Shown: positions 33,368 to 41,370 of the stretch, piece by piece
Position numbering within the stretch: the first letter of the stretch is position 1
Layout of the letters: every line of letters starts with the position of its first letter
Origin: JANOYY01 sp043720395
Lineage (GTDB): Bacteria > Actinomycetota > Acidimicrobiia > Acidimicrobiales > JANYDT01
Direction of reading: 5' to 3'
NCBI GenBank assembly: GCA_043720395.1
Contig: JAYSSR010000087.1
Coordinates: 112,952-176,951 of the forward strand
Length of the DNA: 64,000 bases
Position numbers and translations under genes: made by a program
Notes under the pieces: model-generated
The model's input: only the letters and a program-made list of their open reading frames with translations
The model's database searches: none
Told to the model about the DNA's origin: nothing

Positions 33368-34600
33368 TCACTTGAATTCGTACCGGACCGGGAGATGTTT
33401 CGGACCCGACACGAAGATGCTCTCGACGTACGACGCCGGACCGTCGAGTTCGATCGATTTCAGCCGCGGGATCAGTTCGTCGTAGAACGCCTTCGCCTCC
33501 ATCTTCGCAAGATGGGTGCCGAGGCAATAGTGGGCTCCGAAACCAAAACCGATGTGACGGTTCGGGCTGCGTCGGATGTCGAAGGTTCCTGAGTTCGCGA
33601 AGATGTCTTCGTCGCGATTGGCCGACGGATACGACAGGAGCACCGAGCCACCTTTGGGTATCGGGACACCGCGCAGCACGTAGTCCTCGGTAGACGTGCG
33701 CATGAACTGCTTCACGGGCGAGACCCAGCGGATCATCTCGTCGACCGCACTCGGCACGAGGGACATGTCGCTGGACAATGTGCGCATCTGTTCGGGGTTC
33801 TGCAGCAATGCGTGCATGCCGCCTGCGATCGCCGAGCTGGTGGTGTCGTGTCCGGCGGTGGCGATGATGACGTAGTAGCCAACGGCTTCCAGGATGCCGA
33901 TCGGTTCCCCGTTGACTTCTGCATTCGCGATCACCGACGACAGGTCGTCTCGTGGATTGGCGCGGCGGTCGGCGACGAGTCCTTGGAAGTAGTTGAAGAA
34001 GTCCATCAGTCGTGCGTAGACGACGTCTTTGTCCTGTTCCCCGGTGATCTCGGAATCCTTCGAGCCGAAGAGTTCCTGCGTGAGCCGGAGTAGCAGCGGG
34101 AAGTCCGCTTCGGGTAGACCGAGCAAGGCGAGGATGATGTAGAGCGGGTAGTTCATGGCGACATCGGTCGCGAAGTCGCAGTTCCCACCGAGGTCGGCCA
34201 TATGGTCGACGGCCTTCTTCGACAGTTCCGCTGCCCGATCGTTGAGCCGGGCGATGCTCTGCGGCTTGAACCAGTCGACGCTGATCTTCCGATAGATGGG
34301 ATGGTCGGGTGCATCCATTTGCACGAGGGAACGAATCGGCATGCCGGTCGACGCTCGCGCCGTGTCTTGCGGAGCGGGTGCCAACGCCGGTCGGGGAGCG
34401 ATCAGCCACTTTTCCGGCTGGCGTTCGATCTCCATCACGTCCTCGTGCTTTGTCACGATCCAGAACGGGTTGTATCCGGGCGTGTCCACATAGTGAACCG
34501 GCGACTCGCGGCGCAGCACTGCACAAGCGCTGTGGAACCGCTCCATGTCGGCATATGCCTTGGGGTCGGTGAAGACCTTGGCGGCCTCGTCAGCATTCAT
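33368..34600 (-). CDS. Cytochrome P450 with canonical motifs
   Basis: A 410-residue P450 with a normal I-helix TAGHDTTSS, the ExxR of DEMIRWVSP and haem loop FGFGAHYCLG (C359). Overall segments such as AMNYPLYIILALLGLPEADFP and FDIRRSPNRHIGFG resemble actinobacterial CYP125/142-like and related enzymes that oxidise steroid or terpenoid side chains; the assignment to a CYP family needs alignment. The ferredoxin gene follows immediately. Start ATG 34600 has GGAGC upstream. It is likely the initial oxidation step for the 31-45 kb gene set. Confidence 0.93.
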   Translation of the reverse strand: MNADEAAKVFTDPKAYADMERFHSACAVLRRESPVHYVDTPGYNPFWIVTKHEDVMEIERQPEKWLIAPRPALAPAPQDTARASTGMPIRSLVQMDAPDHPIYRKISVDWFKPQSIARLNDRAAELSKKAVDHMADLGGNCDFATDVAMNYPLYIILALLGLPEADFPLLLRLTQELFGSKDSEITGEQDKDVVYARLMDFFNYFQGLVADRRANPRDDLSSVIANAEVNGEPIGILEAVGYYVIIATAGHDTTSSAIAGGMHALLQNPEQMRTLSSDMSLVPSAVDEMIRWVSPVKQFMRTSTEDYVLRGVPIPKGGSVLLSYPSANRDEDIFANSGTFDIRRSPNRHIGFGFGAHYCLGTHLAKMEAKAFYDELIPRLKSIELDGPASYVESIFVSGPKHLPVRYEFK

Positions 34601-34625
34601 TCATTTGCTCCATTGTTCCGGGTAG

Positions 34626-35822
34626 TCATGTTGGTTCGTTCGTGTAGACAACTACGCCACCGAGATGCGGCGACGAATGGCAGGCGAGCCCAACGGTGAC
34701 GCCAGCACGTTGGCGTTCCGCTGCTCGTCCGGACAGCTGGAGATAACACTCCAGCATCTGCGGGACGCCGTGCATGCGACCGTTGCCCAAGGCGCCACCG
34801 CCCGAAAGGATTGGCAGGGCACCGGGAATGTCACTGTCGATCCGTCCGTCCTGTACGAAGTGGTGTCCCTCACCAATGGGACAGAACCCGAGCACTTCGA
34901 GCCACAGGTACACGAACGGAGAAAAGCCGTCGTAGAGCTGGGGCAGGTCAACGTCGCTCGGTCCGAAGCCGGACGTGGACCACAGTCTGCGGGCGGTCTC
35001 TCGGCCCGTGTCGTAAAGATCATCGAGCGGCCAATGCAACGGAAGACGGCGCTTCGTCGGACTGCCCGATGCGATGCCCGAGATGTACACCGGCTTGTTC
35101 GGCAGGTCCGCGGCGCGCTCGGCCGATGTGAGGATGAACACGGCCGCGCCGTCGACCGGGATGTCGCAGTCGAGCCGACAGATCGGGTCGGCCAGCACTG
35201 GCGCTTCGAGGTACTTCTCGCGGGTCAGCGGCTTGTTGTACCAGTACGACGACGGGATGCGGGCACCGTTCTTGCGTGCCTCGACCAACACGGTGGCCAT
35301 CGACTCTCGGGACGCGTTGAAGCGCTGTAGGTACTCGTTGTACGTGAGGCCGATCATGGCGAGCGGCCCGAAGAATCCTTGCGGTGCCGTCCACTGCATC
35401 GTCCCGGAAGCGGTCTGCATCGAGTTCCCGTGGTACTGACCCGTCGGATTGTGGAGTGCCCGATGTACGAGGACGTGGTCCGCCGCGCCGGCCGCGATCG
35501 CGTTGACCGCGAGGCTCACGGAACCAGGGAGTTGGCCGTAACCCTGGAAGCCGACGGCGTAACGCGGGTTGATGCCGAGCTTCTCGGCGAGCCATATCGA
35601 TGAGACCGTGCTGACACCCTCCTCGGCCGTATGGCTACCAGCCGAGGGCATCATGGCGCTCGATGTGAACCCGTCGATTTGGTCAGGTCGCAGCCCCGCG
35701 TCGGCGATGGCTTGACGCGCAATGTCAATCGTAAGCGCGCCTAACGATTGATCTGCGTGCTGTTGCACCTTGCTGTGGGCGTAGCCAACGACGGCGACCT
35801 TGTTGCGGGCGAACTCGGTCAT
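34626..35822 (-). CDS. Thiolase-like lipid-transfer protein (Ltp/SCP-x type, putative aldolase)
   Basis: A 398-residue thiolase-fold protein of the Ltp class. The segment where thiolases carry the nucleophilic cysteine reads GFQGYGQLPG (91-100), with no cysteine. The C-terminal LYDGFSPF (Tyr297) and GGGALGNGRMHG are typical of Ltp proteins. Ltp2 of steroid degraders also lacks the cysteine and, bound to a DUF35 partner, acts as a retro-aldolase using tyrosines. The DUF35 gene lies three bases away on the same strand, so a retro-aldol cleavage role is a fair inference. Confidence 0.88.
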   Translation of the reverse strand: MTEFARNKVAVVGYAHSKVQQHADQSLGALTIDIARQAIADAGLRPDQIDGFTSSAMMPSAGSHTAEEGVSTVSSIWLAEKLGINPRYAVGFQGYGQLPGSVSLAVNAIAAGAADHVLVHRALHNPTGQYHGNSMQTASGTMQWTAPQGFFGPLAMIGLTYNEYLQRFNASRESMATVLVEARKNGARIPSSYWYNKPLTREKYLEAPVLADPICRLDCDIPVDGAAVFILTSAERAADLPNKPVYISGIASGSPTKRRLPLHWPLDDLYDTGRETARRLWSTSGFGPSDVDLPQLYDGFSPFVYLWLEVLGFCPIGEGHHFVQDGRIDSDIPGALPILSGGGALGNGRMHGVPQMLECYLQLSGRAAERQRAGVTVGLACHSSPHLGGVVVYTNEPT

Positions 35823-35825
35823 CGT

Positions 35826-36242
35826 TCAAACCTCTGTGAGCGTGAACGCGGGGACGGAAATCTCGGGTGACAGATCGTCGAACGCGACCCGAACGCGGTC
35901 ACCGACTTTCAGTGGCACGTCCGGTCCATCCGTGAGGCGTCCGATCAAACGGAGATCGTCCTGTGCGTCGAGCGCGACGTCGACGAGCAAGAATGGAATG
36001 TCGGCTTCGAAGCCTGGGAGGAATGACTGGCGGATGATCACCCACGACCGCACGGTGCCGTCGCCACTCACCGGCTCCCAGCCGAACTGCGGATCGCTGT
36101 GCTGACAGCGCGGACACACGATGTCGGGTGGGTGGCTGAACTCGCGGCAGCGAGCGCAGCGTGCAAGCGTGAGGACGTGTGTTGCCGCGGCAGCCCAGAA
36201 GGGGGCCGACCGTTCATCGGGTACCGGGAGTACTCGAGTCAC
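35826..36242 (-). CDS. DUF35 OB-fold/zinc-ribbon protein, partner of the Ltp
   Basis: A 138-residue protein with an N-terminal zinc ribbon (C29-x2-C32, C43-x2-C46) and a DUF35 OB-fold. The motif WEPVSGDGTVRSWVIIRQSF is characteristic of acyl-CoA-associated OB domains. Such proteins bind thiolase-like enzymes; in steroid catabolism the DUF35 domain of ChsH2 activates Ltp2. Here it is a separate protein rather than fused to a hydratase. Its ATG overlaps the stop of the CoA-transferase gene (ATGA), and it is followed after three bases by the Ltp gene. Confidence 0.92.
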   Translation of the reverse strand: MTRVLPVPDERSAPFWAAAATHVLTLARCARCREFSHPPDIVCPRCQHSDPQFGWEPVSGDGTVRSWVIIRQSFLPGFEADIPFLLVDVALDAQDDLRLIGRLTDGPDVPLKVGDRVRVAFDDLSPEISVPAFTLTEV

Positions 36243-37450
36243 GGAATGACGTTCGCTTCCTGCAGCCCGGCGATGTCTTCCCAGTCGTAGCCGAGCTCCA
36301 ACAGGATCGTCTCGGTGTGCTGACCGTGCTCGGGAGCGGGTCGCAGCGCCGGCGGCTGTTCGTCGAACTGCACCGGTACGGTTGGCAGACGGTACGTCTC
36401 GCCATCCTCCGTCGTGACTTCACCGATATAGCCGTTGGCGATGACCTGTGGGTCGGTGAGAAGTTCCTCGACTGCCTGCACCGGTGCCCACGGTGCGTCG
36501 AGTCCGCGCAGGAGTTCTTTCCACTGGGCGAAGGTCTTGCTTGCGAAAATTTCGTCGAGCGTAGCGACACACTCTGCCGAGTTCTTTCCTCGGGAAGCGT
36601 GGTCTGCGAAACGGGGATCGTCACGCAGATCAGGGCGGCCGACGATGTCGCAGAACGGTGCCCAGTACCGGTCGGATTCGAGGAACACGAGTGAGATGTG
36701 GCGGCCGTCGGAGGTGCGGTACTGCCCGACGAGCGGGCTGAACGTCGGACCGCGACCTTGAGCGGCGCGTGGCTGTTGGCCCTGGAGCGCCGAGAGGACA
36801 TCGGACGAGAGCGTCCACATCGCCGTGCCGAGCAGCGATACGTCGACGACGGATCCCTTTCCGGTGCGACTGCGCTTCAGCAGCGCGCTGGCGATGCCGA
36901 ACGCGAGTGCCATGCCGCCGTTACGGTCACCCATCGCGCCGCGCTGGCCGATCGGATAGTCGCGCTCCGGTGGTGTGAGCACGTGGCCGAGTCCACCGCG
37001 GGCCCAGAACGCCGACGCGTCGTAACCCGCCATCCCGGCGTCGGGGCCACGCATGCCGTAGCCGTTGCCGCGCGCGTAGACGAGCGCAGGGTAGCGCTCC
37101 CTGACCTGGTCGGCGTCGAGACCGAGACGGCGCAACGCATCGGGCCGCATGCTCGTAAGAAACACGTCGGCCGACTCGAGGAGCTGATGGAAGATGCGGA
37201 TGCCTGCCTCGGAGCGGACGTCGAGAGCGATCGACCGCTTGCCCCGGTTGGCAAGTGCGATCGACAGGTTCACGCCGCCGCTGTCGGTCCCGATTCCCTG
37301 TGTTTGTAAACCCCGGTAGGGATCGCCTTCGGGACGGTCGACTCGAACCACGTCGGCACCCCAATCGGCGAGCAGTGCGCCGCAGACCGGGACGAACACC
37401 CACTGCGCCAGTTCGACGACGCGGATGCCTTCAAATGCTCCGTCGCCCAT
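36239..37450 (-). CDS. Class III (CaiB/BaiF) CoA-transferase
   Basis: A 403-residue single-domain CoA-transferase: FEGIRVVELAQWVFVPVCGALLADWGADVVRVDRPEGDP at the start (the WGADVVRVDRPEGDP segment is diagnostic), NRGKRSIALDV, and RTGKGSVVDVSLLG. ATG 37450 gives the family length; the open frame extends 70 codons further without support. It lies five bases after the DDN-like gene. Members activate carboxylates by CoA transfer or epimerise 2-methylacyl-CoA (Amacr-type). In a side-chain degradation setting racemisation of a methyl-branched acyl-CoA is an attractive possibility. Confidence 0.9.
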   Translation of the reverse strand: MGDGAFEGIRVVELAQWVFVPVCGALLADWGADVVRVDRPEGDPYRGLQTQGIGTDSGGVNLSIALANRGKRSIALDVRSEAGIRIFHQLLESADVFLTSMRPDALRRLGLDADQVRERYPALVYARGNGYGMRGPDAGMAGYDASAFWARGGLGHVLTPPERDYPIGQRGAMGDRNGGMALAFGIASALLKRSRTGKGSVVDVSLLGTAMWTLSSDVLSALQGQQPRAAQGRGPTFSPLVGQYRTSDGRHISLVFLESDRYWAPFCDIVGRPDLRDDPRFADHASRGKNSAECVATLDEIFASKTFAQWKELLRGLDAPWAPVQAVEELLTDPQVIANGYIGEVTTEDGETYRLPTVPVQFDEQPPALRPAPEHGQHTETILLELGYDWEDIAGLQEANVIP

Positions 37451-37455
37451 ATCCG

Positions 37456-37908
37456 TCACCCGTTGTTGGGGGATAACACGACGATAGGAATGTCCCGTTC
37501 GGTGCGTGATTGGTACAGGTCGTAGTTCGGCCAGACATCGCGAACGATTTGCCACAATCGGGGCTTTTCGTTGGCCGTTGCGGTTCGGGCGACGACCGGT
37601 AGGATCTCGGCCTTCACCTGGATCTCGGCGTTCGGATTGGCCTGGACGTTCAGATACCACTGCGGATGCTGCGGGGCTCCGCCCATCGAAGCAACGACGA
37701 GGAAATCGCTGCCGTCCGTTCCAAAGATGAGGGCGGACGTACGCGGTTCACCGGTGCGGCGTCCCTTGGTCGTGAGCAGCAACGTCGGAACACCGTTCCA
37801 CAGGTAGCCCGTTTCTCCGCCGGTCTCACGGTACGCGGCGATGTGAGTCGGCCCGAGAAGGGTGAAATCCGGGGCTTGGTATTTGGCTTCGCCGGAGTTA
37901 TTGCTCAT
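37456..37908 (-). CDS. Deazaflavin (F420)-dependent nitroreductase-family protein (DDN-like)
   Basis: A 150-residue split-barrel protein of the DDN/FDOR family. Its segments TLLLTTKGRRTGEPRTSALIFGTDG, VVASMGGAPQHPQWYLNVQANPNAEI and a tail RDIPIVVLSP match the family closely. Members use reduced F420 to reduce quinones, nitro groups or enones. ATG 37908 overlaps the SDR stop (ATGA). It supports the view that F420 is made by this organism and that one pathway step is an F420-linked reduction. Confidence 0.9.
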   Translation of the reverse strand: MSNNSGEAKYQAPDFTLLGPTHIAAYRETGGETGYLWNGVPTLLLTTKGRRTGEPRTSALIFGTDGSDFLVVASMGGAPQHPQWYLNVQANPNAEIQVKAEILPVVARTATANEKPRLWQIVRDVWPNYDLYQSRTERDIPIVVLSPNNG

Positions 37909-38690
37909 TTGGCCACGTATCCACCGTCGATGGGCAACAGGACTCCCGTGATGTTCGCCGCGGCGTCGGAACACAAGAAAACAGCTGCCTCGGCGCAATC
38001 TTCGGCGGTGATCGGCTTGCCGAGCGGGTGGCTTGCGCTCACCATCTTGGCGGCCATTTCCAGAGCGGCTGGATCCTCACCGAGGCCCCCAGCGCCCATG
38101 AATTTCGTGTAAGGCATGCCCGCAGGACAGATGGCATTGACCCGAATACCGAACGGCGCGCCTTCGATTGCAACGGACTTGGTCAGCAGGTGGACCGCCG
38201 CTTTGGTGGAGCCGTAGACCGACCCGCCCCAGCTGACGAGCCCGGCCACGGAGCCCGTGTTGAGGATGACCCCGCCCGTTCCTTGGGTCTTGAATTGCTT
38301 GACGGCGTGCTTGCATCCGAAGAAGACGCCGCCGAAGTTGACAGCGACCAATCGTTGGAAATCCTCCGCCGTGTGGTCCTCGAACGTCATGCCGAGTCGC
38401 GGCGTCGGGATGCCTGCGTTGTTGTACAGCACGTCCAAGCTGCCGAACGCCGCAACGGACGCGGCGATCATTGCAACGACGTCGTCCTCGACAGCAACGT
38501 CGGCGGCCACCGCAATGGCACTGCCACCGGCGGCCTCGACCAGTTGGGCCGTCTCCTTCGCCCGTTCCAGATCTCGGTCAGCAACGGCCACGCAAGCTCC
38601 CTCCTCCGCGAATCGGAGCGCGGTGGCGCGTCCGACTCCCGCTCCGGCACCGGTGATGACGGTGTTCTTGCCTGCAAGGCGTCCAGTCAT
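37905..38690 (-). CDS. Short-chain dehydrogenase/reductase
   Basis: A 261-residue classical SDR with TGAGAGVGRA, NNAG, catalytic Ser in NTGSVAG and YGSTK as the Tyr-Lys pair; the C terminus LLPIDGGYVAK is typical. It overlaps both neighbours by four bases (stop with the DDN-like start, start with the aldehyde dehydrogenase stop). A role in oxidising a hydroxy intermediate to ketone or acting on a hydroxyacyl-CoA fits its place in the operon. Cofactor preference is probably NAD(H), from the Asp in VAVADRD. Confidence 0.92.
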   Translation of the reverse strand: MTGRLAGKNTVITGAGAGVGRATALRFAEEGACVAVADRDLERAKETAQLVEAAGGSAIAVAADVAVEDDVVAMIAASVAAFGSLDVLYNNAGIPTPRLGMTFEDHTAEDFQRLVAVNFGGVFFGCKHAVKQFKTQGTGGVILNTGSVAGLVSWGGSVYGSTKAAVHLLTKSVAIEGAPFGIRVNAICPAGMPYTKFMGAGGLGEDPAALEMAAKMVSASHPLGKPITAEDCAEAAVFLCSDAAANITGVLLPIDGGYVAK

Positions 38691-40162
38691 TTGAGTTCTC
38701 CGATCGACATGTGTTTGACCTCCTGGAATGAACGAATGCCCTCCGGCCCGCGTTCACGGCCGAGGCCGCTCTGCTTGTAGCCACCGGCGGCGGCGTAGGC
38801 GCTGAAGATTCCGGCGTTGACGTTGACGGCACCGGAACGAATGCGACGGGCCACCGACGTCGCGGTGGCAACGTCACGACCGTAGACCTGTGCCGACAGG
38901 CCGTACGGGCTGTCGTTGGCGATGCGCACGGCGTGCTCCAGATCGTCGTAGCCGAGGACGCTGATGACGGGGCCGAAGATCTCCTCCCGGGCCGCACTGT
39001 TCGAGTTGTCGGGAAGGTCGAGCACGGTGGGCTCGAAGTAGTAACCCTTGTCCAGACCGGCAGGCCGTCCACCGCCACGGGCGACGACGCCGCCACCCTC
39101 CTGAGCCAGTGCAACGAAACGCTCGCATCGCGCCCGCTGTGCGGCGTTGATGACAGGACCCATGAGCTTGGTCGGGTCGGTCGGACTGCCGACCGAGATG
39201 TGCCCGTAGGCCGCGCTGACGGCCTCGACGACTTCGGCTTTCCGTGCGTTCGGCACGACCATCCGCGTTGCTGCGATGCACGCCTGACCGGCCGTCATCG
39301 CGACGACCGCCATGGCACCCGCGCCGACCTTGTCGATCGCGTCGTCGAGATAGATCTGGGCGGATTTGCCTCCGAGCTCCAGCGCTATTCGCTTCAGTGT
39401 TGGTGCCGCCTGGGCCATGATCTGTCGGCCGACCGAGGTCGACCCCGTGAACGAGACCATGTCGATCGCAGGGTCGGTGGTGAGCAGTTCGGCACCTTCG
39501 GCACCGTCTTCAACCACGACGCTGAGGACGCCGCGAGGCAGGCCCGCAGCGTCGGCTGCTGTACCGAAGATGAGCGACGACAGCGGCGTCAGTGGACTCG
39601 GACGCAAGATGACGGAGTTGCCCGCCATGAGGGCCGGAATCAGTTTCTGGAACGCCATGATGATCGCGCCGTTGTACGGCGTGATGGCCGTGACGACGCC
39701 GACCGGTTCGTGGCGTCGGATGCTCAGCAGCACGCGGCCTCGAATGAGGTCGTCGACGGGAACGGGGTTCGAATTTTCGTGGGACATCGACTGGAACAGG
39801 TCGATCGTCTGGCGCCCGAGCGTGAGGCCCATGCCGACCTGCGCACCATGGGCCATCATCCTTGGCTGACCTGCCTCCGCCATGATGGTGGCGATGAGGG
39901 GCTCGCTGTTGGCCTCGATGTAGTCGACGAGACGGTGGAGTACGAGCGCCCGTTCCTTGGCGGGAAGATCGGCCCAGACGCCGTCATCGAAAGACCGCCG
40001 CGCCTCGCTGATGGCTCTGCCAACCTCGGCGAGGGGCGTCACCGCGGCAGCTGCAACGGTTGTTTCGTCGGCCGGGTTCTCGACGTCGAAGGACCGTTCG
40101 CCCTCGACCCAGCTCCCTGCGATGTAGGTCCGTGCTCCGTCGACGAGGCCGGTTGCTGCCAT
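38687..40162 (-). CDS. Aldehyde dehydrogenase
   Basis: A 491-residue NAD(P)-dependent aldehyde dehydrogenase. The oxyanion asparagine is N164 in TPYNG, the general base E262 in LELGGKS, and the nucleophile C295 in AGQACIAATR; FTGSTSVGR is also present. Residues RPSP stand where many members have KPxE, which may affect cofactor binding. ATG 40162 gives the family length. The upstream region (40163-40304) holds the GAnnTC repeats, so this gene probably begins a transcription unit running leftwards to the ligase at 31571. It would oxidise an aldehyde made by the P450 or retro-aldolase. Confidence 0.93.
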   Translation of the reverse strand: MAATGLVDGARTYIAGSWVEGERSFDVENPADETTVAAAAVTPLAEVGRAISEARRSFDDGVWADLPAKERALVLHRLVDYIEANSEPLIATIMAEAGQPRMMAHGAQVGMGLTLGRQTIDLFQSMSHENSNPVPVDDLIRGRVLLSIRRHEPVGVVTAITPYNGAIIMAFQKLIPALMAGNSVILRPSPLTPLSSLIFGTAADAAGLPRGVLSVVVEDGAEGAELLTTDPAIDMVSFTGSTSVGRQIMAQAAPTLKRIALELGGKSAQIYLDDAIDKVGAGAMAVVAMTAGQACIAATRMVVPNARKAEVVEAVSAAYGHISVGSPTDPTKLMGPVINAAQRARCERFVALAQEGGGVVARGGGRPAGLDKGYYFEPTVLDLPDNSNSAAREEIFGPVISVLGYDDLEHAVRIANDSPYGLSAQVYGRDVATATSVARRIRSGAVNVNAGIFSAYAAAGGYKQSGLGRERGPEGIRSFQEVKHMSIGELK

Positions 40163-40195
40163 TTGTTCACCAGTTCTCTCGGCGGGTCGACCGAA

Positions 40196-40231
40196 TTGAA
40201 GTCGACCAAATTGAAGTCGATGTCGAAAAAT
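40196..40231 (-). promoter_or_regulatory. GAnnTC hexamer repeats upstream of the aldehyde dehydrogenase gene (site A)
   Basis: Read on the plus strand the site contains GAAGTC-GACCAA and, 15 bases on, GAAGTC-GATGTC-GAAAAA, each preceded by TT. On the gene strand the same bases form a direct repeat of TCGACTTCAATTtGG. It lies 34-69 bases before the ATG, in the promoter zone. Confidence 0.5.
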
Positions 40232-40304
40232 GTTAACCCGTCCACGGAGGAAAATGCCAACGCGGCTCGCCGGGATCCACGACCTCTGTATCGAGCTCCG
40301 TCCG

Positions 40305-41357
40305 TCATGTCGCGAGTTGCGGGTGATCGAGCGAGTCGAGGTCGCGGATCGCCGCGCAGCAGCGACGGGCCATGGCGAGGAACATCGCATCGGCTTCGCG
40401 GCTGCGCTCCGCGGTGGCGTACATGCACCCGATCGTGGTGATCATGGGTGCCTGGAACTCGCCGAGTCGATAGTCGTCGAAGCAGCGGTCGAACGAGTAG
40501 CCCTCGACGCCCCGCCGGATCAGTTCGGTGTGGTACGCCGAAACAAGTTCTCGTTCGGTCTCACGACGCTGCCCGATGTCGAGGCTGGTGGCGAGGAAGT
40601 ACGCGAGGTCGCGCAGCGGCGGGGCGATGGCGAGCGTCTGCCAGTCGACGGCCACAACATCGGCACCGTCGTTCGGATCGAACATCAAGTTGTCGAGGCG
40701 GTAGTCGCCGTGCGTCGGGGCGACCGTGTCGAAACCCGCCAGTTGCCACACCTCCAACACCGCAGCGGACGCTCGCAGCACGGCGATATCGGCGTCATCG
40801 AGGTCGGCCGCGAACCGGGCGACGAAACCGTCGGTCGCCGAGCGGCCGATCTGCGCAAGAAACGCTGCGCGTGCCTCGTTCAGCTGCGCGACGAACGAGA
40901 GATCCAGGAGTGACGGATCGTTCCATCGCGGAGCATGAAGACCGGCGAGGTTCACGGCGGCTGCGGCCGCTCGTGTCGGCGAGCACCCCTCGACCTGTAC
41001 ACCGGCCCGTCGTGGTGCGAGATCGTCGAGCAGCAGGGTGAACGACAACGCGTCATCGCTGATCGAGCTGTACCAACACGTCGGGACCGGGATATGGACC
41101 GTCGACGCGAGCTCGCGATAGAAGCCGACCTCGGCGCGGTACCCGTTCGCGACGCGTTGCCGCGCAGCGGTGTCCCCGGCGGCCAGCTTGACGATGAGCG
41201 TCGGGGGGAGTGCATCGCCGTCTATCGCGAGCCGATAGGTTGCGCCGGTCTGGCCGGCGCCGACTTGTTCGGACGAGACCGACCGCACCTCGGTGTCCAA
41301 GGCGACCGACAGCCATTCGATCGTGATCTCGTCAACGCTCCCGACACCCAAGTTCAC
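40305..41357 (-). CDS. Phosphotransferase of the aminoglycoside-phosphotransferase/choline-kinase-like family
   Basis: A 350-residue kinase-fold protein: Lys57 in LIVKLAA, the catalytic loop THGDYRLDNLM and metal-binding DWQ in VAVDWQTL. Related proteins (FadE36/APH-like) sit in mycobacterial lipid and steroid clusters, where the substrate is unclear. Most in-frame starts lie inside the preceding ligase gene; GTG 41357 just after that gene's stop is my choice, with GTG 41345 as an alternative. It may phosphorylate a hydroxylated intermediate or act in dehydration of a hydroxyacyl compound. Confidence 0.82.
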   Translation of the reverse strand: MNLGVGSVDEITIEWLSVALDTEVRSVSSEQVGAGQTGATYRLAIDGDALPPTLIVKLAAGDTAARQRVANGYRAEVGFYRELASTVHIPVPTCWYSSISDDALSFTLLLDDLAPRRAGVQVEGCSPTRAAAAAVNLAGLHAPRWNDPSLLDLSFVAQLNEARAAFLAQIGRSATDGFVARFAADLDDADIAVLRASAAVLEVWQLAGFDTVAPTHGDYRLDNLMFDPNDGADVVAVDWQTLAIAPPLRDLAYFLATSLDIGQRRETERELVSAYHTELIRRGVEGYSFDRCFDDYRLGEFQAPMITTIGCMYATAERSREADAMFLAMARRCCAAIRDLDSLDHPQLAT

Positions 41358-41370
41358 GAATCGGAACGTT

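Noticed and set aside
38933..40441. A 502-codon open frame on the plus strand
   Set aside because: Antisense to the aldehyde dehydrogenase gene, which has intact catalytic residues; the composition is arginine-rich.
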